Positions 7,065 to 12,491 of a stretch of 12,963 nucleotides of DNA are shown here, in pieces (position 1 is the stretch's first letter; every line of letters starts with the position of its first letter). A model generated the notes under the pieces. It did not search any database. It was not told the origin of the DNA and saw only the letters and a program-made list of their open reading frames with translations. The stretch is from Phycisphaerales bacterium. Lineage in GTDB: Bacteria > Planctomycetota > Phycisphaerae > Phycisphaerales > SM1A02. The position numbers and the translations under genes are program-made. The DNA lies in assembly GCA_018882625.1 (NCBI GenBank), contig VERO01000045.1:1-12963 (forward strand), read 5' to 3'.

Positions 7065-8099
7065 TCAGAACCTCACCGAGAGGCCGCCGTAGAGGCCCTG
7101 GATGCTGCCGTCCCAGTTGCTGCCGGAGCCCGGCGACACCTCGAAGTTGAGGAGGCGGTAGCCGAACTCCACGCCGACGTTTGGGGTGACATAGCCCGTG
7201 ATGCCTGCACGCACGAAGACGATGTACTCGTCGCGCGTGAAGCTGGTGCCCACGCCGCCGGCCACGCCCACGTCAATGCACTTGAAGATCGGCAGCGTGC
7301 TGCCGGGGTTGATGCGCAGGTCGACACCGCCGCCAGCCTGCAGGAAGAACGCGCCGCGATCCCACGACTCCGATCCTCCGGCGGTGGAGTTGCTCGTCGA
7401 GAAGTCCGTCTGCAGCCAGCCTGCTGCGGCGATCACGTTGAAGCGCAGGTCTGCAGAGCTGCCTCCGCTGCCCGATGCCTGCGGCTTCTGGCCGCTTGGC
7501 TCGGACCACGGCGTGACCGTGTCTGCGAATGGCCGCCAGATCGTGTAGTCGAACTCCACGTTGACCATCCACGCATCGAACGAGCTCGAGAGACTGTCGC
7601 CGGCGCTCACCGCCATCGATCCATAGGTGCCAGTGACCTGCGATGTGCCTGTGCCGGAGGTCTCGAACGAGAAGCCCGAGACGCCCACTGCATAGAACCC
7701 GCCCCACGACACCCACGCCTCGCCCGTGAAGCTGGTCTCGTTGGAGTTCACCGACAGGTCGGTCTCGGCGTCGAGCGTCACGCTGCCTGGGCTCAGCTGC
7801 GTCGTGCCGCGCAGGCGCGCGAACCACGCGCCCGGGCTGATCTCGATGTGCAGCGCGTCATCCCACGGCGGGGGCATGAGCGCGCTCGCCTCGCGCTCGC
7901 TGCTCGTGGGAGTGCGACCGCCTGCCGCGCGCGCGCTGCCAACTGAGGCCGTGGACGTACTTCCCGCGGCGCCGGTTGCATCCGAACTGCCCTGCGCGAA
8001 GGTGCCCTGCTGCGCATGGGCGACGTCGGGCGAAACCATGCAAAGCAGACCCATTGCGCCGAACGCGCACGCGAAACGCTCGTACAGGCGAGAATGCAC
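7065..8099 (-). CDS. Secreted outer-membrane beta-barrel-like protein, unknown function
   Basis: The 344-residue protein begins with a signal peptide: charged start, hydrophobic CAFGAMGLLCMV, and an AHA cleavage site giving mature Gln30. A Ser/Thr/Ala/Gly low-complexity linker follows (about 31-75). The rest is rich in alternating polar/hydrophobic strands with Gly and aromatic residues, for example AWFARLRG, GFYAVGVSGFSF, AFFLQAGGGVDLRI, VGVEFGYRLLNFEV and GLYGGLSVRF. The protein ends in Phe, as outer-membrane barrels generally do. I do not recognise a specific family; a small porin-like or surface barrel is the best description. The start is GTG at 8099. An ATG at 8054 would cut into the signal peptide. 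It is the upstream gene of a probable two-gene unit with the metallophosphoesterase and is divergent from arfB. Confidence 0.75.
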   Translation of the reverse strand: MHSRLYERFACAFGAMGLLCMVSPDVAHAQQGTFAQGSSDATGAAGSTSTASVGSARAAGGRTPTSSEREASALMPPPWDDALHIEISPGAWFARLRGTTQLSPGSVTLDAETDLSVNSNETSFTGEAWVSWGGFYAVGVSGFSFETSGTGTSQVTGTYGSMAVSAGDSLSSSFDAWMVNVEFDYTIWRPFADTVTPWSEPSGQKPQASGSGGSSADLRFNVIAAAGWLQTDFSTSNSTAGGSESWDRGAFFLQAGGGVDLRINPGSTLPIFKCIDVGVAGGVGTSFTRDEYIVFVRAGITGYVTPNVGVEFGYRLLNFEVSPGSGSNWDGSIQGLYGGLSVRF

Positions 8100-8132
8100 G
8101 CCGTGAGCCTACCGGAGCAGCCGCACAATCCG

Positions 8133-8582
8133 ATGCCGCGACCTCGCGTTCGGCCCGAGAGCGCGATCTCGCTCGGCCCGCGCGCGTGGGTGGAGCCCGC
8201 CGCGCTTGAGTTCTCGTTCTCGCGCTCAGGCGGTCCTGGGGGCCAGCACGTCAACAAGACCGAGACGAAGGCGGAGCTGCGCGTCGCGGTCGCCGCGATC
8301 GGCGGACTCGACAACGCCGCGCTCATCCGCCTCGAGTCGCTTGCGGGCGCTCACCTTGTCGGCGTAGGCACCGAGACGGCGCTGCGATTTGCCGCGAGCG
8401 AGCACCGGTCGCAGAAAGCCAACCGCGACGAGTGCGTCGAGCGACTGCACGACCTCGTGCTGCGCGCATCGATCCCGCCCAAGAGGCGCCGCAAGACCAA
8501 GCCGACGCGCGGAAGCGTCGAGCGCCGCCTCGAGTCCAAGCGCCGCGACTCCGAGAAGAAGGCCCGCCGCCGCGGCGATTGA
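8133..8582 (+). CDS. arfB: Alternative ribosome-rescue peptidyl-tRNA hydrolase, ArfB/YaeJ type
   Basis: ArfB enters the empty A site of a stalled ribosome, threads a basic tail into the mRNA channel and hydrolyses peptidyl-tRNA with a GGQ loop. Counted from ATG 8133, the protein has 149 residues, typical for ArfB and far shorter than RF1 or RF2. LEFSFSRSGGPGGQHVNKTETK (25-46) is the release-factor core with GGQ at 36-38. The mid-region SEHRSQKANRDECVERL matches the family's S..RSQ..N...A...L. The tail from about 117 to 149 is strongly basic with the ArfB pattern PKRRRKTKPTRGSVERRLESK. No codon-recognition domain is present. The start is uncertain: in-frame ATG 8094 and GTG 8103 also exist, but the first would overlap the divergent start at 8099. 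Regulation is not visible. Confidence 0.87.
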   Translation: MPRPRVRPESAISLGPRAWVEPAALEFSFSRSGGPGGQHVNKTETKAELRVAVAAIGGLDNAALIRLESLAGAHLVGVGTETALRFAASEHRSQKANRDECVERLHDLVLRASIPPKRRRKTKPTRGSVERRLESKRRDSEKKARRRGD

Positions 8583-8653
8583 CGCGGCGAACCTGGCTTT
8601 GCAACGAACGTACGCATTGATCCCGCGGACGGACCGACACGAGCCCTGGGCAG

Positions 8654-9505
8654 CTACGAGAGCATCCGCTGCAACTCCGAGTACAGGAGATCGGCATCAG
8701 CCTCGCAGAGCGAGACCATGCCACGTGCACCCTCAAGCAGCCTCGTGCGGCCGAGGCCGTCTCGCCTCGCGAACAGCCGGTGTGCCAGTGATCGCACATG
8801 CACGATCACCTGGTTGGATGCATGTGCGAGTGCACACTCCCGCGATATGCGCTCATCTTCCTCGCTCAGCATCGCGATGATTCGATAGAGGTCCACTGCA
8901 TGGTGCCGACCGAATCCCTTGGCGGGGTCGTGGATGCGGTCCGACAGTGCCGAGAGCTTCATCAGGACATACGAGAAGGCGCACGGGATCCTCACACTGC
9001 ACGCTGCAGCAGCTGCGCATTCCCGCACGTCGACCGCGAGCCAATGCGCATCCACTCCGACCGCCTCGGGAGTGTGATACGCATGCAACGCGTCGCGCCC
9101 GCTGATTCCCGCCGGCCTCGCCCGACCTGCCTTGAACTCGATTGAACTGCGTTGTGAGCCGACAGGCCCCACCAGCAGGTCAATGGTCACCTCGCGAGCA
9201 CCGGTCCCCCGCCTGAACTTCAGGAACTCGGCACCCGCGACCGGAAGGAAACCGAGGACGTCCAGTGCAACCCGAACGGCTCGGGCACGGTCTGGATTCG
9301 CGATGGTGTCTGCATGCAGGAACAGGTCCATGTCCTGTGTCGTGCGTGCGCTTGGGAGCTGGTGACTTGGCACCAGGGTGCGCGCGCCGGTTGCACGCAG
9401 GTGTTCCTGCTTGAGGTAGAGCCCCAGTCCGCCCGCGATCAAGAGTCCCGCGTTGCCCCCGAGCGCCGCATCGAGGTCCACGAGGGCGTCAACCAGCGGC
9501 CTCAC
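8654..9505 (-). CDS. AbiEii-like nucleotidyltransferase (putative type IV toxin)
   Basis: The 283-residue protein fits the nucleotidyltransferase fold of AbiEii/AbiGii toxins. AGGLG at 24-28 is the GG nucleotide-binding turn. TTQDMDLF at 56-62 holds the paired catalytic aspartates Asp58 and Asp60. VTIDLL at 106-111 holds the third, Asp109. KLSALSDR at 183-190 and VDLYRII at 204-210 match the AbiEii helical motif K..A..R...(K)D..D.Y. In well-studied AbiEii-family toxins the domain nucleotidylates or phosphorylates targets such as tRNA; the target here is unknown. The usual KD pair before the last Asp reads HH at 201-202. The gene starts with GTG, and GTGA overlaps the antitoxin stop, so expression is tied to the antitoxin. 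It converges with arfB across 71 bp in which I see no clear terminator. Confidence 0.75.
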   Translation of the reverse strand: MRPLVDALVDLDAALGGNAGLLIAGGLGLYLKQEHLRATGARTLVPSHQLPSARTTQDMDLFLHADTIANPDRARAVRVALDVLGFLPVAGAEFLKFRRGTGAREVTIDLLVGPVGSQRSSIEFKAGRARPAGISGRDALHAYHTPEAVGVDAHWLAVDVRECAAAAACSVRIPCAFSYVLMKLSALSDRIHDPAKGFGRHHAVDLYRIIAMLSEEDERISRECALAHASNQVIVHVRSLAHRLFARRDGLGRTRLLEGARGMVSLCEADADLLYSELQRMLS

Positions 9506-10578
9506 CGCCGGACATCCCGCAAGATCGCATCCCTTACCTGCAGTGCCATCTTGCGGTCACGCGGATCGCCAGACACATTGAGCTCGAGATAGGTCTGAAC
9601 TGCCGATGCGGCGACCACACCATCGGGCGTCACAGTTGCCGCGAACAGCACGGAGGGGTCATCTATCTCCGTAATGGTGATGTCCGGGAATCGATCCTCT
9701 GGCGACCACGCGCGACCGATTGCGGCTTGAGCGCGCGTGAGATCGGCACAGTAGATGACGGGCTGGTCTGACCGCATGCCGGCCGAGTACTGCGCGACCG
9801 ACGACAGCCCAGAGAGAGCCGCGCGCTCTCCCTTGAGGGCACCGAACATGGCACTGATCGGCTCGCGCCAACGTAAACGCACCGACGCCATCTCGCGCGG
9901 GTACCTGAATGATCCCGCGAGCGCATCCAGGAGCCCTTCCGGCTGCGCCAGGCGGATCGTCCCCGCCGCTCTGGATACGAAGAGGTCTTCAGCCATTCTC
10001 GCGAGTGCCTTCGACACGGTCGATAGCGCGACATCCGAGCCTCGTCTCGCGATCTCCTCCCGAATCGCACCGACAGACTCGTACTCCGCTCGGCACAAGA
10101 AGGCCCGAGGCACGATGGATGTGGCTCTGCGGTACGCGAATCGCGACGGGCGCGAGTCGGGGAAGCGATTCGGCTGGCCATCACGCCTCAGCAGCAGCGT
10201 GCCCGGGACGATGATGAGTCCGTTCCCGCTGAGGTCCATTCCTGAGACGCCGGATGCGAGCAGCGAATCGATCCGATCTGTTGAAAGGTGAGGAACAATG
10301 ACCATCGGAAGCAGGCCAGCGACCTGCGCTGACTCCTGGGCGCGCATCCTCGCCTCCTCGACGACCCGGGGCGTGCTTCCGGCCCTAAGTTCGGCCAGAA
10401 ACCTATGCCGCTTGCCCCCCACCCGCACCGTCACCACAAGTGCCCCCGCTCGACCCCTTCCTGATGCCGCTGACTTCGGTGCACCGACCTCCACCGCAAC
10501 TCCGGCACCGAAGGTCTGGCCCAGTGCCCTCAGGAGCCGCGGCATGGTGCGGATCGACACCGGGTCCACCGAGTTCAT
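9502..10578 (-). CDS. AbiEi-like antitoxin with N-terminal nuclease-like domain
   Basis: The protein has 358 residues and is the upstream partner of the AbiEii-like gene, which is the usual AbiE order. Residues about 45-130 look like a PD-(D/E)xK-type alpha/beta core: a strand with FLAELR (60-65), helix, strand LPMVIVPHLS (90-99), helix, then GVSGMDLSGNGLIIV (110-124), the GxxxxDLxGN pattern common in such domains. The expected ExK is ELR here, so catalysis is doubtful. Residues about 165-210 form a winged helix (VGAIREEIARRG...TVSKALARMAEDLF) that could bind DNA. The C-terminal part is probably the toxin-facing domain, by analogy with AbiEi. It starts at an ATG 18 nt from a perfect 16-bp inverted repeat, consistent with autoregulation as shown for other AbiEi proteins. 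The antitoxin role is inferred from order, overlap and HTH. Confidence 0.68.
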   Translation of the reverse strand: MNSVDPVSIRTMPRLLRALGQTFGAGVAVEVGAPKSAASGRGRAGALVVTVRVGGKRHRFLAELRAGSTPRVVEEARMRAQESAQVAGLLPMVIVPHLSTDRIDSLLASGVSGMDLSGNGLIIVPGTLLLRRDGQPNRFPDSRPSRFAYRRATSIVPRAFLCRAEYESVGAIREEIARRGSDVALSTVSKALARMAEDLFVSRAAGTIRLAQPEGLLDALAGSFRYPREMASVRLRWREPISAMFGALKGERAALSGLSSVAQYSAGMRSDQPVIYCADLTRAQAAIGRAWSPEDRFPDITITEIDDPSVLFAATVTPDGVVAASAVQTYLELNVSGDPRDRKMALQVRDAILRDVRR

Positions 10579-10583
10579 AGTTC

Positions 10584-10595
10584 CAGATATTACTG
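10584..10595 (-). promoter_or_regulatory. Putative -10 element of the AbiE-like operon
   Basis: On the minus strand TAATAT lies 8 nt before the antitoxin ATG, inside an AT-rich stretch that stands out in this GC-rich window. At normal -10 spacing transcription would begin at or next to the ATG, so the message may be leaderless. No Shine-Dalgarno is seen. The -35 side would overlap the inverted repeat. Confidence 0.4.
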
Positions 10596-10596
10596 T

Positions 10597-10612
10597 TTTC
10601 CCATGTGGGAAA
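10597..10612. promoter_or_regulatory. Operator-like perfect palindrome before the AbiEi-like gene
   Basis: TTTCCCATGTGGGAAA is a perfect inverted repeat (7-bp arms, 2-nt spacer). It ends 18 nt before the antitoxin ATG and just upstream of the putative -10 box. Occupancy would block RNA polymerase. The position and symmetry fit binding by the neighbouring winged-helix antitoxin. Its core closely resembles the site before the other antitoxin gene. Confidence 0.6.
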
Positions 10613-10728
10613 TACTTTAGTTAATGGAAAACCTTGGTCCTATGGATCCCGGGCGAACGCCGCCACGAGGCCGGGTCCCCGAATCTGCTGCTGATCCCCG
10701 CTCGCGGCGCCGCCGGTACAGCCGCACA

Positions 10729-11079
10729 CTACGGATGCGGGGTGATCGGGATGATCGTGATCTCCCGATCGCCCGGTCCATAGCACCAGAACACGCGGTG
10801 CGCACCGGGCGTCTGGTTCTGGACGTATGCCTCGAACACCTTCTTGCAGCTGTCGAATGGACTCTCGATCGACGAGTACTCGTGGGTGCGAAGACCAGGA
10901 TGCCTCGGATCGGTCCGGAGCAGGCGAACGCACCTCTCCACCTGCTTGAAGAGTCCTTGGTCTCGGCTCGACTTCAACGTCCCGTCACGTATCCGCCCCG
11001 CCATCGATGCTCTAGCTGCCGACCCGAGCTGCTGGAACACCGATTCGGCTTCGAGTGTCCATCGGCACCTGAAGGCCAT
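10729..11079 (-). CDS. Small RelE/ParE-like putative toxin
   Basis: The 116-residue protein belongs, from memory of similar sequences, to a widespread but little-described family recognised by PRHPGLRTHEYSS (58-70), VFEAYVQNQTPGAHRVFW (81-98) and a closing ITIIPITPHP (107-116). The layout, an N-terminal helical part then strands ending in YRVxWxYG...I.IL, resembles RelE/ParE ribonuclease-fold toxins. Arg95 and the terminal His-Pro are candidate functional residues. The toxin role is inferred from fold-like pattern, small size and its place just after an AbrB-type gene. ATG 11079 was chosen because AGGA sits 6 nt upstream; a GTG at 11082 is the alternative. If the antitoxin frame is restored (see that entry), only 8 nt separate its stop from this ATG. 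Confidence 0.68.
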   Translation of the reverse strand: MAFRCRWTLEAESVFQQLGSAARASMAGRIRDGTLKSSRDQGLFKQVERCVRLLRTDPRHPGLRTHEYSSIESPFDSCKKVFEAYVQNQTPGAHRVFWCYGPGDREITIIPITPHP

Positions 11080-11097
11080 CACTCATCCTACAGCCGG

Positions 11098-11364
11098 TCA
11101 GCCAGCTTGCGCGCCGCGGCGAGGTCTGGACCCTTCATGGCGAGGGCCTTTTTTTGCTTGGGCGAGTCCGCGCCGGACGGACGCGAGGGCTTCCGGATTG
11201 GCGTACAGCCATGCTTCGGTCTCTGGGATGACCCGTGCGAGCCGAACGACGAGCTCATCGCCGCGCTGCTCCACGATGACAGTGCGATTCTTGAAGGCAT
11301 CCCCAAGCGTGAGACGCCCCTTCGAGTCGGTGTTCCGGGTGGCGACGTGATCTGGAGTGGCCAT
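11098..11364 (-). CDS. AbrB/SpoVT-fold antitoxin, C-terminus probably frameshifted
   Basis: As read, the product has 88 residues. Residues about 13-45 are a swapped-hairpin AbrB DNA-binding domain (DSKGRLTLGDAFKNRTVIVEQ). A linker and toxin-binding region follow: RVIPETEAWLYANPEALASV (44-63). The frame then runs through A7 (plus-strand T7 at 11149-11155) into an Arg/Gly-rich tail that looks non-native. The +1 frame instead gives KKALAMKGPDLAAARKLADRL, stopping at 11088-11090. Its codons are strongly GC-ending (16 of 19 against 9 of 16 in the frame as read), and it fits the usual end of such antitoxins. The ATG at 11364 starts close to an inverted-repeat operator. The frame upstream of it is open to 11640 but shows no coding character. 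Confidence 0.7.
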   Translation of the reverse strand: MATPDHVATRNTDSKGRLTLGDAFKNRTVIVEQRGDELVVRLARVIPETEAWLYANPEALASVRRGLAQAKKGPRHEGSRPRRGAQAG

Positions 11365-11374
11365 GGCATCAGTG

Positions 11375-11399
11375 TTGCCCACTTTCCCGCTGTGGGCAA
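11375..11399. promoter_or_regulatory. Operator-like inverted repeat before the AbrB-type antitoxin
   Basis: TTGCCCAC (11375-11382) and GTGGGCAA (11392-11399) are perfect 8-bp arms around a 9-nt spacer, starting 10 nt before the antitoxin ATG. AbrB-fold antitoxins commonly repress their own promoter through such repeats. On the minus strand the distal part reads TTGCCCACAGCGGGAAA, nearly the same as the AbiEi-side palindrome and at the same 18-nt distance from the ATG. Confidence 0.6.
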
Positions 11400-11541
11400 G
11401 TGGATGCATACTGAGCATGACCACTCCGGGGGCCGCGCCCGGGACCGGGATGTGCTGGGACATGATTGCCACGGGCACATCCTCGTGCGCACTCAGGTTC
11501 CCGCGTCGCGCCATGCCCGAAGTTCGGGAAGTTTCCCCGGC

Positions 11542-11610
11542 GTGAAGGCAGCCGTCGACGCCGCGGACCTCACCGCCATGCTGGCTGCGGGGGAATCCGG
11601 CGGAGAGTGA
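11542..11610 (+). pseudogene. Possible dockerin-like C-terminal remnant
   Basis: The frame ending at TGA 11608-11610 reads VKAAVDAADLTAMLAAGE before its end. This resembles the VVDAADLxALLAAWG half of the dockerin/EF-hand-like repeats that end many planctomycete secreted proteins. Codons here are mostly GC-ending, while the same frame just upstream is not. Only one half-repeat is present and the calcium-loop aspartates before it are missing. It may be a leftover from a lost gene, or chance. Confidence 0.22.
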
Positions 11611-11638
11611 CGGGACGTAACCCAGTACCTTGCTGTCC

Positions 11639-12421
11639 ATGCCGGCGGTGGATCACTTTCCGAGCACCCATGGGACATGGCTTTCGGCGCACATCGACAC
11701 GATCGTGCGCGCAGAGCTTGAAGATGGCCGAATGACAGCAGGCGCAGTGCGGGCGGATGTATCGCAAGCCCGCCGTGCGCTGCGCGAGCACCTGATGCAC
11801 AGGTATGCCCAGGCGCTCACCGCATACGTATCTGCCTCCCACTTCAGGCAGCTCGGGGAAAGAGACGATCTTGTGGGCGGCTTCTTCGCACGCGTGCTTT
11901 CCGATGACGAGTTCATCCTGCGCTGGCGCCAGAGCGGCCTGCCGCTGCGCCGGTGGCTCATGAATGGGATGAGCTTCCACTGCCGCGGCATCGCACGTGA
12001 CCTTGCGCGCGAGCGTGGCCGCACGATTGGCAAGTCGCCGTCCGGCGACTCGATAGGCGGCAGCATCGGGCTGGACGAGCTCGCCGAGGAGTCGAGGCAT
12101 GAGGCCTCGCGCGCGTTCGACCGTGCGTGGGCACTCGCGCTGGTGAACGATGCGTATGCGCGGGTGCAGCAGATGCTCCGGGACGAGGGCCGCGCGGAGG
12201 ATGACGCCGTGCTGCGCATGCATGTCATGGAGGGGATGACGTACGAGCAGGTCGCCGGCGCGCTTGGCCTCTCGCGGCAGGACTGCTTCAACGCGATGCG
12301 GCGCATCGCTGCTCGGGTGCGCGCGACCCTCGGCGACCTGCTGCTCGACGAGGGCGTGCCCAAGTCCGCGCTCGACACCGCGATCGCGGATGTCATGCGC
12401 CTGATCGAATCGCGCAGGTAG
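11639..12421 (+). CDS. Sigma-70-like (ECF-type, planctomycete style) RNA polymerase sigma factor
   Basis: The protein has 260 residues from ATG 11639. Residues about 55-125 resemble sigma region 2: DDLVGGFFARVL (76-87) matches the DLVQ.VF.R.L core-binding helix, and RQSGLPLRRWLMNGMSFHCR (97-116) resembles the R..G.PFR.WL segment seen in planctomycete sigma factors. A variable linker follows (126-160). Residues about 165-235 form region 4, with the helix-turn-helix MTYEQVAGALGLSRQDCFNAMRR at 200-222, which would bind the -35 box. It is longer than a minimal ECF sigma (about 180-200) because of N- and C-terminal extensions. No Shine-Dalgarno is visible; a TTG at 11630 is a less likely start. 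The partial membrane-protein gene 70 bp downstream may be functionally linked. A general DNA-binding regulator with a sigma-like HTH is the alternative. Confidence 0.75.
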   Translation: MPAVDHFPSTHGTWLSAHIDTIVRAELEDGRMTAGAVRADVSQARRALREHLMHRYAQALTAYVSASHFRQLGERDDLVGGFFARVLSDDEFILRWRQSGLPLRRWLMNGMSFHCRGIARDLARERGRTIGKSPSGDSIGGSIGLDELAEESRHEASRAFDRAWALALVNDAYARVQQMLRDEGRAEDDAVLRMHVMEGMTYEQVAGALGLSRQDCFNAMRRIAARVRATLGDLLLDEGVPKSALDTAIADVMRLIESRR

Positions 12422-12491
12422 GCCGGCCGAATGCGGCGCAATCAACGGGGAATTCGTCGCACGCAGCCCCGGCCTTCGGATTGGTGTGTCC

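Larger units (their letters stand above)
11365..11638. other. Intergenic region between the AbrB-type antitoxin and the sigma factor
   Basis: These 274 bp separate two divergent genes. Besides the operator described separately, I see a short GGGAA-GT-TTCCC palindrome at 11526-11537 and a possible coding remnant at 11542-11610. No convincing promoter or terminator is visible by eye. Confidence 0.5.

Noticed and set aside
6249..7946. A 565-residue plus-strand open frame
   Set aside because: It lies opposite the metallophosphoesterase and the barrel protein, both with clear motifs. Its Arg/Ala/His-rich translation is typical of an antisense shadow in GC-rich DNA.
11526..11537. GGGAA-GT-TTCCC palindrome as a third copy of the shared operator
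   Set aside because: The half-sites are in the opposite order from the two antitoxin sites, the arms are only 5 bp, and the distance to the sigma gene start is about 100 bp. It is likely coincidence.
10624..11610. A 328-residue plus-strand open frame with an ATG next to the palindrome
   Set aside because: It is antisense to the AbrB/RelE-like pair, which match known patterns. The translation has no recognisable domain; only its last 22 codons looked coding-like and are reported separately.
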